DNA of 64,000 nt, from assembly GCA_007258455.2 (NCBI GenBank), contig VDFB02262614.1:150001-214000 (forward strand), given 5' to 3'. The position numbers and the translations under genes are program-made. The notes under the pieces are model-generated. The model had not been told where the DNA came from. It did not search any database and saw only the letters and a list, made by a program, of their open reading frames with translations. Positions 47,383 through 59,805 of this stretch are shown here, in pieces. Source of the stretch: Sequoia sempervirens. Its lineage: Eukaryota; Streptophyta; Pinopsida; Cupressales; Cupressaceae. The stretch's first letter is position 1, and the number at the start of each line of letters is the position of its first letter.

Positions 47383-48417
47383 TGTGTGAGTAAAATATGT
47401 GAATCAGAACAATTAATTCAAAACACACACTTGATGCAATGTGTTATATTAAGGAAATCAAATTTAACAAAACAAATGATAAAGCGATTCCTCAAAGTTG
47501 TTCCATCGTCCTCTATTTTTAAGGATCTTGTATTAGTGCTCTCAGATTTTAGGTATGCACTAAACTACTGGGATGACACCAATGAAACGAGAAGCCATTA
47601 AACTAAAATGCAGGAAACTATGCCTACATCTACATGATTGATGAATTTGATGAATGATATGCTAAATGATGTGCTAAATGATATGATGTTGTATACAGAA
47701 TGATATGAAATGATGCAATGATAAAATGCTAAACTAATGCAAATGCTATGGAAATGTTGTAATGCTAATGCAACAAATTAAGTTCCTAGAAATGAAATTT
47801 CCTTTATAACACTACTTGAAATCAAATGCTAAATGAGTATTTCTGCAAAGTAAATTTATGCTATGCTCTCTATTCAAAAAGTTGTAAATGAGCCTCTATT
47901 TATAGATTTAACAAAGGAATCAAGTGATGTGGCAGTAAAGGATGATCAGGATTTAGTCTGGAGATATCAACAGTGAAAAGCGAAGAGGTTAGAGAGAATC
48001 AAGGAGGTTGTCCCCTTTAATAGAACAAGCTTGGAAAGTGTAGAAGGGAATAAATGGAAAGGAGAAGCCATATGTCTCTGAGGTTGTTAAAATTGTTGAA
48101 GATAAATGCCCATTTAGAAATTAGAAATAATCAATTTCATGTGACACATGGTGAGGTGGAAGGTAGTTAGAAAATATGGAGAAATGTGACTAAATTCCAA
48201 TTTTAAAATTCAAATTTAGTTGGAGGGAATTAATAAATAAATATGAACTATGAATTAATTAAATCATGAAGAAAGTGGTTTAGATAGGAAGAATTAAGAA
48301 ATATGAACTATATAAATAAATTTTGCAATTTATTTATAAGTAGAGGAAATAAAGATTTTATTAATTAAATAACTAGTATTTAATTAATTTTCTCCAAACC
48401 AATTTTGGATGTATACA
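47383..48417 (-). repeat. 5' LTR of element C
   Basis: 1035 bp against 1085 bp in the partner; one visible indel is a shortened tract near 48225-48245. Overall similarity is high by eye. TATA box on the minus strand at about 47893-47903. Confidence 0.93.
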
Positions 48418-48422
48418 GTAAT
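48418..48422. repeat. Target site duplication of element C, right copy
   Basis: GTAAT, identical to 31720-31724. Confidence 0.9.
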
Positions 48423-48494
48423 TACTATAAAACAATGTGCCAAGCTTGAAATGTTGAATACATAGAAAGAAGAATTAAACGGGAAATTACTCAC

Positions 48495-48559
48495 CGTGAT
48501 CAGCAGTAATGCAGAATTTGTAACTATAGCCTTTGGTTCACTACTGTGCACTAAAAATC
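48495..48559 (-). other. Candidate exon, 65 nt, unrecognised gene
   Basis: The minus strand has a strong acceptor (tcttgtcttgtag) and a consensus donor (gtgagtaa). Between them two bases plus 21 codons are open, including SSEPKAIVTNSALLLIT. The phase pattern (2 bases in, phase 0 out) is the same as at 857-951. It may belong to the host gene into whose intron the transposons went, or be a gene fragment carried by the Helitron. Confidence 0.45.
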
Positions 48560-48691
48560 CTACAAGACAAGAGCAAATTCTTAATATCAATTCATGTGAC
48601 TAAAATGAAACTTGTTCTAGGACTCTTGATTAGGGTATTGGATATTTGAAAACATGCAAAAGAGAAACAAGGATGATAATCTATTACTCAC

Positions 48692-48742
48692 ATTGATTAA
48701 TGACAATGCAAAATGTGTGACGATATCATGCAATTGGAAATC
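48692..48742 (-). other. Decayed second copy of the 65-nt exon
   Basis: A 51-nt block flanked by catag and gtgagtaa on the minus strand aligns at both ends with 48495-48559 but lacks 14 nt in the middle and carries a stop in the corresponding frame. It is probably a duplicated exon that has decayed. Confidence 0.35.
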
Positions 48743-48904
48743 CTATGTTGTCCAAACCCTTCAAAAAAGAAAGCAAATAAATTGAGCAATAGCAAATGAA
48801 TCAAGGAAAAGCAAATAAACTGAGCAAAAGCAAATAAATTGATTGATCTTGGTACTAATCTTGTTATAGTTTTGAAATCCATGTATGGTTTGAGCTTAGA
48901 TACA

Positions 48905-48985
48905 TATATATGTACACACACACACACACATATATATATATGTAGGCATGTACATACATATATATACATAGGCATATACATGCAT
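48905..48985. repeat. CA/TA microsatellite
   Basis: Runs of cacaca then tatata and tacata over about 80 bp. Simple sequence only. Confidence 0.9.
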
Positions 48986-49060
48986 ATATGTATTAATGCA
49001 ATTGTAACCTTGGAGTTTCTAAGAAAATTTTGCTTTATGAATTTGTAAATAGCAAAAACT

Positions 49061-49453
49061 TTGCCGAGTAAAAGCATTATGCTTTATCTTTTTGGTCCAA
49101 GTAGCCAAATGAAAATGTGCAACATCCAAGAACAAAAGGATATTATGTTATATTTGAGTGTTGCAGCAAGTGAAACTCCGAAGTGCAATATGCAAGAAAA
49201 TTTTGTTTTCTCAATTCCTAAGGAGAAACAATTTTGGAATGTCCAAGGCAATTCCACTATCCCACTTGAGGTGGCACTCCACGTCATTATGCCAAGAGTT
49301 GTTCTACAGTGGCACCAAATGACTTGTGTAAAGTTTTTGAAGAATGACACGCAGGTGGAAGTCATATGCAACTACAATAGATTTAATATTCATTGGATTG
49401 ACAGTTTGTATATCCAATTTAATATTCAGTTCAATTCCATTTTGAATCCATAA
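49061..49453 (+). other. Unrecognised open frame
   Basis: A 130-codon plus-strand frame, cysteine- and methionine-rich with hydrophobic C-terminal part. No domain is recognised. It precedes the tandem duplication at 49480-50030. It may be chance. Confidence 0.2.
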
Positions 49454-49479
49454 ATTATTTCTATTATTTCATTTGCTTT

Positions 49480-50030
49480 ACCTGGCTACTAGGGTTTCAC
49501 ATATGCATCTATTTTTTTCTCTTTTGTTGCAGGTAAAAGACGACATGTTGTAGGTCTATGTCGCCATTGAAGATTTGTTTTAAAACTCTTAATGGCTGAT
49601 TTTTTTATTTTTTTGCTTTTTATTTGTTTTTTTTCTTGTTTGAGATTTAATTTTAAAACAATTTTCTTACCTAGTGTAGGGGCAGCGTTGCATACTAGAG
49701 CAAAGGACTCCAGTGAGCAGAGATACACAAAATCAGTTTAAATCTCTATTTTCTTTACCTGGTTGCTAGGGTTTCACATATGCATCTCTTTTTTTTCTCT
49801 TCCTTTTACTGCAGGTAAAAGATGGCATGCTGCAAGTCTATGTCGCCATTGAAGATTTGTTTTAAAACTCTTAATGGCCGATTTTTTTTCTTTTTTCTTT
49901 TTATTTATTTTTTTCTTGTTTGAAATTTCATTTTAAAACAATTTTCTTGCCTAGTGCAGGGGCAACGTTGCATACTAGGGTAGAGGACTACGGTGAGCAG
50001 AGATGCACAAAATGGGTTTAAATCTCTTTT
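49480..50030 (+). repeat. Tandem duplication, about 270-bp unit, with splice-like sites
   Basis: Copies at about 49480-49745 and 49756-50030 share acctgg.t.ctagggtttcac, gcaggtaaaaga, gtctatgtcgccattgaag, cctagtg.aggggca.cgttgc and gagcagagat.cacaaaat. Each copy contains an internal cag|gtaaaag and an acceptor-like T-rich tract. Divergence is about 10% by eye. Confidence 0.8.
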
Positions 50031-50040
50031 CTTTTCATTG

Positions 50041-53000
50041 TTTTAGGTACTCATTTGTTCGTTTGTTGCAAACGGTTGAGTGTTGATCAAGAGATTTGTC
50101 CTCTATTAGAGCATAGATTGCAGATTAAAATAATATACAGATTTATTTATATTTGACTCAGCTGTTGTTCTACCTATATACAACTTCCATACACATAGAA
50201 TGGAGTCTTACTGACCTCATTACATAGATACCATATATTTACATATGTTTTATTTTGTTTTGGAAATTATCCACCATATAGATCCATCTATATTGTTGGA
50301 GATACAGATCTAAATTTTTCTTTTTTTTCTTTAAAAATTATTGATATGATTTTATATGCATAGTGTCGAAATATGCTTTTATACACACACAACTTTTGTC
50401 ACTATATATTCATTTTATGTAGTTATCATTTATTTGTTTTAAAAAAAAAAAACTTCAATGCAAGTTTTAAGCAGGAAAATATATATTTGTTGCTCATTGT
50501 CTGCAAGGAAGGAGGGAAATGTTTCAGCCCCACGGAGGCTGAGGACCTCCCACAAGGTCTCGAAGGCAGGCCAACACCAACCGCTTGTCCTTCTTTTTTT
50601 TGGTTTAGTTTTTCTTTTTTCTTTTTCTAATAATAATTTAATAACTTTTAAATTTTAATTTGATAATATATTTAGTTTGTAAAATAACTATTTTATAATT
50701 GTCATCACTAGACTCATGGAGCTCGCTTACAATGCTACGAGAGTTGCTTATTTTTCCATGGTGCTTTCTTATTTAGAGTTGCTTATTCATAAGAAATGTG
50801 ATCTCACAGTCTTGCAAGTTCAAGGATCCTTGCTTCTCAAGATGGAGTTAAAGTTTATGTAGTTGACATAAAATTTGTGAATAGGTGCATTTGTTGTTGG
50901 TTCAATGCACATGAATTGTTGGAAGGCGTTCTCCAAAACTTCTGAAGATATGTTTTGGGACAATGGAATATGAAGCCTACAATGGTCTTGACATTGCAGG
51001 TCTTGTTCAAGGTCTTCTCTATTTTGTAGTCATGTTTTTTGCAGGCACAAATTCTTTTATCGGTAAGATTTAAGTATTATTTATGTGGGGTTTCGAGATG
51101 TAGTATAGGAATTTAAAATTTCTATACCTACATTGGGATGTAGGTTGTAGAGGATCTCCCAAAACTCAAACATGATTCTGAATAAATTAAATCATATTTC
51201 AATTCAGTCACATGGAACTACACATCAAGTTTTGGAATTTCCTTTAAAGTGTACACATGGATAAATGAGGCTTCTCTTAGCTAGAACAACATAAGATGCA
51301 TACTTTTTTATCTAAGTAATGTTGTGGCTAGGGTATGGGGAGAAATCTCTGGTAAGCATTTTTTGTAACATACAAAATATCAATGTTATTCTATGATGGT
51401 GCCTGATTTTTGTTAGTTCAATTTTGTTAGATAATATGATTGTGGGCAATCAGCAGTTCACGTTTTTCAAAATGAAACACTGATCTATGTGCAATTCTTT
51501 CATAGGCATCAACTACGTGACAACATTGTATGCAATTGTTGCATCATTGGAAAATTCTTGGAGATCTTTGTTTGGGGAACTCTTCCTCACACCAATCATT
51601 TTTAGCATTCGAATTGACTTTGACAGCTGACACCACCTCCATTTTCTCCCATCCACCCACTTCTAGTGAAGTTATAAATAGCATGCCTCAACAATAAATG
51701 TGTTCACTTGCAAAATTTGAATCTTTCCTGGGAGATTACAGTCTAGGAAAGAGTTAAGTATTGGGAAGCATTCTTCATCAACGTACCTTTTGTGAAGATG
51801 TAGCTTACAGGATGTAAAACTGGATGATTGTTGCCTACATACAAAATAAGGTTGTGTTGTATAGATAGATCAATGATTTTGATTTGATGATTTAATTATT
51901 TTTGTATCTGTTAATGTATCAATGTTTTAATTTGATGATTTAATTATTATTATTTTTTTGTTTTAAAAATATTATGATGATTTGAAATTTAAAGTTTGAA
52001 CAAAAAATTTATAAGTAGAGATTTATTTCCTTGCCAATCTATTAAAAAGATATAAATCAAGAGCTTTTGTACTTCAAAATATTTTATGATTTTTTTGAAA
52101 TTAGAATATCTTTTAATTTTAGAATATGAAATGATTTCCACGCAAAAAAGAAAAAATAAGATGAAAGGTTGCTTTTATATTTAATTTTTTTTTTAATTTA
52201 TTCTAAAACTACATTTAGTAATTGTTAAATTATTTTATTAAGTATTAATTTTTTAATTTAAAAATGATAAACTAGATAAATTATGTTTTTTTTAATTATT
52301 TATTAAACATAAGCTTTATTATTTATTAGAATGTGTTAAAGAAAAAAGTATGTTATATTATTTTTGGTTAACAAATTGAAAGTATGTGTGTTCTAATTTA
52401 ATGCAAATGGTTGATGTTGATGTTATGTTTTTCTATATATAGGTTTGTATGATTTTAAAAATCTTTATAAAACTTAAAATCAAATACTTACAAAGCTACC
52501 CTTAACAAAAACATTATGTTGTAATTTTGGGGAGGAATTCCACTTAATTTTAATGTGTAGCCTTATATATGGGAATTGAAATAAACAATGATGAAAAATA
52601 TAATGAAATGATATATATTATTTTTGAAATAAACGTTAAAGATGTAAGCATGCTTTAAGGTAACTATTTATCAAGAGTAAACAAATACTATTTTCTTATT
52701 AAACATAGACATTATTATTGGAACGTGTTAAGGAAAAAATTATGTTATTGCAAGTGAATTTATAATAAAAAAACTTTTAATTACTTCACATTATGAAATT
52801 TAATTAAAGATAGCCATAATGATGAAAATAGGCGCCTCGAGAAGGATAACTCTCAGCGTTTTTATATATATTAATATTTAATATATGTATGTTGGTGTAT
52901 TAATTATATTGTGATTTGTAAGAGAATCTATGATGCTATAAAATGTGTTAAAGATTTTGTGACAAATGGAAGAGCATACAAAAGGGAGTTACAAAGTGGA

Positions 53001-53228
53001 CCATGCATTGGTCCAAATTATGATGTGTAACAATGAAATATCATAAATTATATTTATAATAAATGAATAAATCCAATATGAAGTGCACAAGCTTAGTGGG
53101 TGGAATATTTCATGGGAGTTACATTCTATTCTCAATATGTTTACCCATTGTGAAGAGTATTAGAATTTGTGCCATATAATTGAAGTGCCACATTTTCTGA
53201 CAGTTTCTTGTTTGGAATTGGTTATGAA
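50041..53228. other. Unassigned AT-rich intergenic or intronic sequence
   Basis: No domain-bearing frame is seen on either strand. Poly-A/T-rich tracts dominate from 51880 to 52800. A TATA-like ttataaatagc is present at about 51671, without a recognisable gene after it. Confidence 0.5.
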
Positions 53229-53289
53229 TTAGATGCTCGAGTTAGAGGTTTTAATTGGATGTACTTGTATTTCTAGGGGATATATAGTC

Positions 53290-53964
53290 TTATCTGCTTC
53301 ATGATTGAAGAGTGAGAATACTTTCAACCTCCCTATTAATGACTTCCACCTGACCATTAGCTCGTGGGTGGTAGGTTGTTGATTTCTTGTGTCTAATTTG
53401 GTTTTCTTCAACCAACTTGGTGATTAGATTAGAAGTAAATTGTGGGCCTTGATAAATGAATATCTCTCTAGGTACTCCATACCTAGTAAATATATCCTCA
53501 TATAAGAACTTAGCCATATTACCATCTCTTGCAAATTGCAAGGCCTCTACTTCCACCCATTTGGTCAAGGAATTAGTGAAAACAAGGATGTACTCCTTGC
53601 TATTGGATGTAAGTAAGATTGGTCCAATGAATTCTAAACCCCATTTTTCAAAATGTGCCAATGTCAACTGAGGTTGTAAGGGCATCTCATCACTTTTTGT
53701 TGGTCTTCACATCCTTTGACACCTATCACAACTTCTTGTGTATTTAACTAAATATTTATGCAAAGTTGGTCAATAATAGCTAGTTATGAAGATCTTAAAG
53801 GTTGTCCTTTTTGCTGCAAAATGACCTCCACATGGATCATCATGGCATGTCTTCATGATGTCAAAGATCTGAACCTCCTTGATATACCTTCTCATGATGT
53901 TATCAGGGCTAGTATAAAACAAATAACCAGATACCCAGGAGTATGAGAAACATTTGTGAACCAA
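53290..53964 (-). pseudogene. Element B integrase (truncated, catalytic residues lost)
   Basis: Zinc-finger region FDIMKTCHDDPCGGHF...SCDRCQ (53880-53700). In the core the first Asp position reads LEFIGP (Asp replaced by Glu) and the second reads IYQGPQF (Asp lost). ANGQVEVINREVES keeps the Glu (about 53340). Coding similarity ends at about 53290. Confidence 0.85.
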
Positions 53965-54189
53965 CTATCTCTTCTCTCTTGGAGAGAAGTGTGGTGGAAT
54001 CTACCATGTGACCAAATAATTTGTAATATCTACATACCAAGGTATGCGTACTTGTAGAGAAAATAAGTGTTCATCTGGAAATGAATCATCTACCACTCCT
54101 TCAGCCAATTTTGTTGGCAATCTTGATAGTAAATCTGCCACTACATTTTCTTTACCAGGTTTTTCAAATATGGTAATGTCAAATTCCTA

Positions 54190-55411
54190 TAAGATAAGTA
54201 GCCATCTTACCAATCTACCCCCAACTATTGGCTTGTTTATCAAATACCTAATTGTTGTGTGGTATGTATGGACAAAGACTGAGTAGCTAATAATATAATG
54301 CCTAAAATTATTAATTGCATATACTACAACAAGCATCTCTTTTTCTGTTACAGTATAGTTCAACTCTACTCCTTGAATATTTTTGCTAATATAATATATT
54401 GCATACTCTTTATTGCCTTCCTTTTGACCCAAAACTGCTCCAATGCCAAATCTGAAGCATCTATATGTATGTGGAAAGGCAAAGTCCAATTATTACCTCT
54501 CAATACTAGTGCTTGATTAAGAGCTTTCTTTAGTTCTTCAAAAGAGTGTTGACACTCAGATGTCCATTCAAATTCAATTTCCTTACTCAGCAAAACAAAT
54601 AAGGGTGCGACAATCTTACTAAAATCTTTGATAAACTGCCTGTAGTAGCCTACATGGCTCTTGATATCTCTTTGTTTTTTAGGAACAAGGTAGATATTAT
54701 TTCTATTTTGTGTGGATCAACCTAAATTTCTACATTGGATATAAAGTTTCCCAATACAATTCCCTATGTCATCATCATGAAACACTTTTCATTGTTGAGT
54801 GACAAGTTGTGTTCTTTGCAGCATTTCAACACTTTTTCTAGATTATTGAGGGCTTCCTCATAACTTTCACCATAAGTAGTGAATTCATCCATTTATATCT
54901 CCATGCAATCATGTGTATAATCAAAAAATATGTTGAGTACTGCTCTTTGAAAGGTAGTTGGAGTGTTGTATAAGCCAAAGGGAATAACATAGTAAGCATA
55001 AGTCCCCCAAGGACATGTGAATGTAGTCTTGTTCTAAACCTCTAGAGCAATTTTAATCTAGTTATAACCACTGAAACCATCAAGAAAAGAAAAGAATTTC
55101 CCAGCTAGAGAATCAAGTACTTGATCTATGAAAGGCAAAGGAAAGTGGTCTTTCCTAGTGGCCATATTTAATTCCCTGTAGTCTACGCAAACTCTCCATT
55201 TCCCACCTTTTTTGGGAATGATTACCAAAGGTGAGAACCATTCACTGTCTGATATTGGATAGATAAAACATGCATCAAGGAGCTTTTGTAGCTCATCTTT
55301 CACTATCTCCCTCAAGGCAAGGTTCATATGTCTTTGTGGTTGTTGAATGGGTCTATAGCCATCATTAATATAAATCTTGTGCATACATAAATCAAGGTTT
55401 ATTCCTTTCAT
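54190..55411 (-). pseudogene. Element B reverse transcriptase and RNase H (broken)
   Basis: A clean N-terminal RT frame (55411-55058) has PLVIIPKKGGKW, DYRELNMATRKDHFPLPF and FSFLDGFSGYN. The catalytic box at 54885-54900 reads stop-MDEF instead of YMDDF, a double loss. The RNase H half (54593-54190) has FHIHIDASD in one frame and VIYAINNFRHYI-like wording in another. Confidence 0.85.
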
Positions 55412-55792
55412 ATCATGGCAATCCCATGCATATGTTGTTGACTGTGCCTACAACACTGTTTGCAGAGAATTTTGTTGCTCTTTTGTCAAGGAATTATTTA
55501 TGTTTAACTTCCTTCCTGGCATTATTTCCAATTCTTTTGATGACTCTTGAACATATGAGAGATCAAGGCTCAGTATGATGGGTAGAAATTATTGAGGTAG
55601 TAATGAATAAGATAGTTGTGATATCTCTTTTGTAGAATTGGTGGGTATAATACTTTGCAAGGTGTCTTGTAGGCATATGAGGCAATCTTGTTGCTATATG
55701 CTTCTACCACAATCATTTTGGATTATGTGAGCAATAAGCTCGTCTTCAACCTGGTCATCCAATAAGGGGTTGTGCTCTATATTCATCAGTGT

Positions 55793-56494
55793 CTACAAAG
55801 AATAGTTATCTTCCTCATCTGAATTGGGCCAAATAGTTTGCTCAAGGTCAGCATAAGGTTGGGTTGGTGGATAAAGAACCAAGTTCTTAGTGACTGTCCC
55901 ATTGAATATAATCATTTTTTCATACCTACAACCTATAAATGCATCAGTTGTAGCTAACCAAGGCCTACCTAGGATGAGTGGGTAACCTGCAAGATAAACT
56001 TTAGGTTGTAGCACTATGAAGTCTGCGGGATATTCCCAAGAATCTAATGCAATGTCAAGGTCTTCAATAATTCCCTCAGGCTTGACCGTGGATCTATCAG
56101 CTAGTTGTAAAACAGTTTGTGTGGGCCTGAGGTTGACTAACTAAAGCAACTGTATTATTTATTTTGTCATGACATTGATTGTTGCCCCCAAATCAATTAA
56201 AGTATTCTTAATGAGGGTTCCATTTATCTTAATGTCCACTACCATACTACCAGGATCAGTATACTTAGGGATAGTAATGTTCCCTAACATGATGTCTGCA
56301 AGATTTCCCAAGACATGGATTGATTGAGGATCTTTTCTTTTTCTGCCTGGTTTCTTAAGACATAGATCCATTACAGTTTTGGTATAGATAGGGATGTCTT
56401 TAATAGCTTGAAGTGGAATCTTGATGCTCACATATTTTAATTTACCTAAAAGATCTATCTCAACCTGTGTGTGATGCTTTTGATAGTTAGGCAT
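55793..56494 (-). pseudogene. Element B protease (one stop)
   Basis: The open frame 56494-56159 holds the gag-protease link and the active site NTLIDLGATINVMTK. After a stop the domain continues with DSWEYPADFIVL and YPLILGRPWLATTDAFIG. It is closely similar to element A protease, with fewer breaks. Confidence 0.85.
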
Positions 56495-56499
56495 TCAGG

Positions 56500-58060
56500 A
56501 AAAGGTGGCTTAGGACTTGATGTAGTTTGGTGTACCTAATTTGACTCAGGTTCCAAAGGTGATTTGTCTGAAGCCTCGACTACAGGTTCCTCATCCTCCA
56601 TTTCTATAATTTTTGAGGATGAAGGTCCAACAAGTTGTTTTCCTGATTTGAGGTGGACATCACTCACCTCTACCCCATAGGTGGGGTATTGCATAGCTTC
56701 GTTAATATAAGTCTGTTGAATAGGCTTAGTGTTAGGGTTAGGTGCAGGTTGGGTAGGTATTTATGGTTTCTTAGGTGGATTATTTTTAGGATTTGATGGA
56801 GACATTAAATCTTGTTGATGTGGTGGAGGGAGAAGAGGATGCTAATAGTTCATATTTTGTTGTTGTCATTGTTGGCCTTTCTGCCACTAAGGTTGTCACT
56901 GATTTTGTTGGGTTGGCCATTGTGGATTATAATTAGAACCCTAAAAAAAAAATTGTGGCCAATGGTTTGGCTGTTGGTTCCAATTTGGTTGAGCTTGTGG
57001 CCATTGTTGAGGATTCTGACATTGGTTTTGGTTTGCTTGCCAGGGCTGAGAGTTCCAAGCAGAAAAGTTTTGATTCCCAATAGGAAAGGATAAATTAAAG
57101 CTAAGGGGGTCTTGTGGTATACCTTTTCTTTTCTTCCATGGCCTCCTTTGTGCTATATAGAAGAGTTTTCCATCATCTCCTTCAATTGGCTAAAAATTAG
57201 GTTTCTCAACTTTATCTTGTTGGATACTTGCCACTCTCTTGCATTTGCAACTTGCTTTTCTTTGCCTGCAGCTTGGACAATATTTAGTGAACATAGCCTA
57301 AACTTCCTCCTAATTCTTCTTAATGTGGAGAGTATCCAACTGAGTTTCCAAGTGGCTTATAATGTCCTCCTTCATGTTGGACAACAAGTTGCTTAACTCA
57401 ATTTTTGAAACTCCAATAGATGATTTACCAATAGTGGATGTCCTATCTCCTCTTGGCCTCTTAATGAAGGTCCTGGAATAATTCCTACAATCCTTACAAA
57501 TATCTAAAAATGGTAGATGGGAAATATCTCCTTGACCAATGAGGTTCAGTGCATCCATGCAGTCATCATTGACTCCCCTCAAAATGACCAACTCGAGGGA
57601 CTCTTCTGACAACTTGTTTTCTGGATTTTTCTTCAGAGAAAATTGAAATCTCTCCACATAATCTTCCAAAGGCTCATCATCCTTTTGTGACATTTTTAAA
57701 AATATCATATTTCCTCCTATCAAGTCCCCTACAATAGTCTTGATACTTTTCTAGGAACAAAGTCTTCATGGTGTCCCAATCAAGAACAACATCTCGGCCT
57801 AATCGCATGAACCACCTTAAGGTTGCATCCTTAAGAGTTACAGGGAAGAGTTTGAGCCTATGAGCATCAGTACTATAATCATAACTGCAGCATAGGACAT
57901 CAAACTCAAAGAGAAATGTATCTGGGTCCTCAGTCATTAACCCATAAAAGTCTGGTAAGGTTGTAGGAGGAATTTTCTTCAGCACTATAGCCCTTTCCTG
58001 GTTAGTGATAGGGAGCTCAAATGTTGCTTGTTCAGGATCATCATCCATTGCATCCCCCAT
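56500..58060 (-). pseudogene. Element B gag (broken)
   Basis: The frame 58060-57677 has FYGLMTEDPDTFLFEFD, LRWFMRLGRD and FLEKYQDYCRG. After a frameshift 57723-57310 continues with EPLEDYVERFQFSLKK and LVILRGVNDDCMDALNLIG, ending at the ETQLDTL segment whose glutamine corresponds to the stop at 4173 of element A. A Cys-rich CPSCRQRKASCKCK and a Gln/Trp/Pro-rich tail (57080-56600) with several stops follow. Confidence 0.85.
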
Positions 58061-58364
58061 AGTATGGTATGTTCCTTCTGTACTTATGCTAGATGTTGGT
58101 GATAAGGAGATTTCTTTAGTATTACCTTTGGTCTAAGTACTAGATTCACCAATTTCTAATATAGCTACTTGGCATGTAGAGGGAAGGAATCTACCCAAGG
58201 GGTCTCTCTGCCTCTGCATACATGTAATATAGCTTTATAACACAGCGGTCTTGCACAATGTTAGTGTATCTTTGGTGTTGGAAAAATATTATATCCAATA
58301 GTCCTAATACTAGAAACATAATTTAATTATGAAAACTATGAAAACAAGTCTATGAAGATAGCAC

Positions 58365-58388
58365 CATCCCCGAAAATGGTGCCAAAAA
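58365..58388 (-). promoter_or_regulatory. Primer-binding site of element B
   Basis: The minus strand reads tttttggcaccattttcggg right after the LTR end, the Athila-type form. Confidence 0.75.
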
Positions 58389-59805
58389 TGTAGAGTCTAA
58401 GCTAATGTATTGTAAAGTTGGTAGAATCTACACAATTCAGAGGTTTAACTAATTGAACAGTCCACTCAACATTTCTCAAGACACATTAAATTATCGACCC
58501 AAGGATTGTAAGCTTATGATGGTGCAACAATATATATGCCTTCAAGGACTCAAAACTACTTAAGCTACCCTACTCAAGTTATTCTACTTGCTGAAAAACT
58601 CACAGAATTGCAAAATAGTAAAATACATAACTAGAACTAGTGGCTATGGGTAGCTATAGCTTAGACTATAACTTAACTATTATTAATGAAATGATGTTAT
58701 AATAACTCAAAACTGATAAAAACTAATGACTCAACTGAACTATCCTCCAGAGTACTACCAGTTAACTATTGCATACATATTTATAAGTGTTCATTAACAA
58801 TAAGCAAGATATGAAATTCTAATTAATTTGCATATAAATTATGAAACAATGATAAACTAATAACTATTAAATAGGAATAAATAACTAGAAGATGAAGTGA
58901 GGAATAATACCTTGAGTGGCCTGCTCAAGTGGTTGTTCTCACTTTAATTGAACCCAAATCTAATTAATCATATTTTACATATCCCATAATTTATGCTCCA
59001 TTCATTGCATATTCATGAAGATTACACAAGATCTTTTACAAATTGTATTCAATCATTCTGAATATTTCATGTCTTGAGAACTGAAAGTAACTAATAACAT
59101 AAAATTGAAAAACCAACTAACTATCCTATAGATTCAACCAATAGCTATATACAAGCTTGAGGGAATCTTATCCAAAACAACTACTTAATTGAAATCATTA
59201 ACTCCACTCCCAAATATTTAGAACATATAGTTAAGACCGATTTATTCAACCTATAATTGAAAAAGGAAAAGGAATCCTAATAGGACTAAAACTCTGTCAA
59301 AATAGAATTGCATGTAAATATACAACCATTTGTCAAAATCTTATATGTGAAGGAGACCTCTTCTTTAGCGTTTATTACCTGGTTATAATAACACCATGTT
59401 CAACCTTCATCAAGTGACTTTAATCAACAATCATCATGTTCACCTTAACCTGGAGCTCCCCTGTTTCAGTGTCCAGTCGCTCCTTTTGCTATGGGTTCAT
59501 CCTGCAATTGTCGTGCACCACGTTTCCTCTTTAGCTACAAACAAGTTAATTCCACAAAACATGTACACAAGGATAACTATCATAATTAACTCATAGCATT
59601 CCATCAACATTCCATACATACCTTCATAAACCATATAATGCTAATATATTATAACCATAATTCCATCATCATAATTAAGTTTCAAGTTTGCATAATAGAT
59701 ATGAAAGGATGGTATAATGTAAAAGAATTTTCTAGAAAGTGTCTCTAAAAGTATCTCAAAATATGTATAAAACAACAGAAAATAAGCTATTATTTGAACC
59801 TATCA
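58389..59805 (-). repeat. 5' LTR of element B
   Basis: The minus strand begins TGATAGGTTC and ends CTCTACA. 1417 bp. About 80% similar by eye to the solo LTR at 62396-63780. Confidence 0.88.

Larger units (their letters stand above)
31725..48417 (-). mobile_element. Element C: full-length Tat-lineage Ty3/gypsy retrotransposon
   Basis: A 16.7-kb element with LTRs at 31725-32809 and 47383-48417 and a perfect GTAAT target duplication. The minus-strand order is 5' LTR, PBS, long leader with short repeats, gag, protease, RT, RNase H, archaeal-type RNase H, integrase, a 3.3-kb non-coding stretch, an antisense ORF (plus strand), another repeat cluster, PPT and 3' LTR. The second RNase H and the antisense ORF are hallmarks of Tat-lineage elements. 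Gag-protease is open for 574 codons, but pol has many breaks. Confidence 0.93.
53290..59805 (-). mobile_element. Element B: 3'-truncated Athila-type Ty3/gypsy element
   Basis: The minus-strand order is 5' LTR (59805-58389), PBS, gag, protease, RT, RNase H and integrase. The integrase stops abruptly just after the catalytic Glu region, and no 3' LTR is found to the left. The protein order and wording are close to element A, so both belong to the same lineage, but the LTRs are unrelated by eye. All genes are broken. Confidence 0.88.

Noticed and set aside
50373..50658. Overlapping plus-strand open frames near 50.4-50.65 kb
   Set aside because: Low-complexity T-rich ends and no recognisable domain; most likely chance.
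56812..57093. Plus-strand open frame rich in Leu and Trp
   Set aside because: It is the antisense shadow of the Gln/Trp/Pro-rich gag tail of element B.
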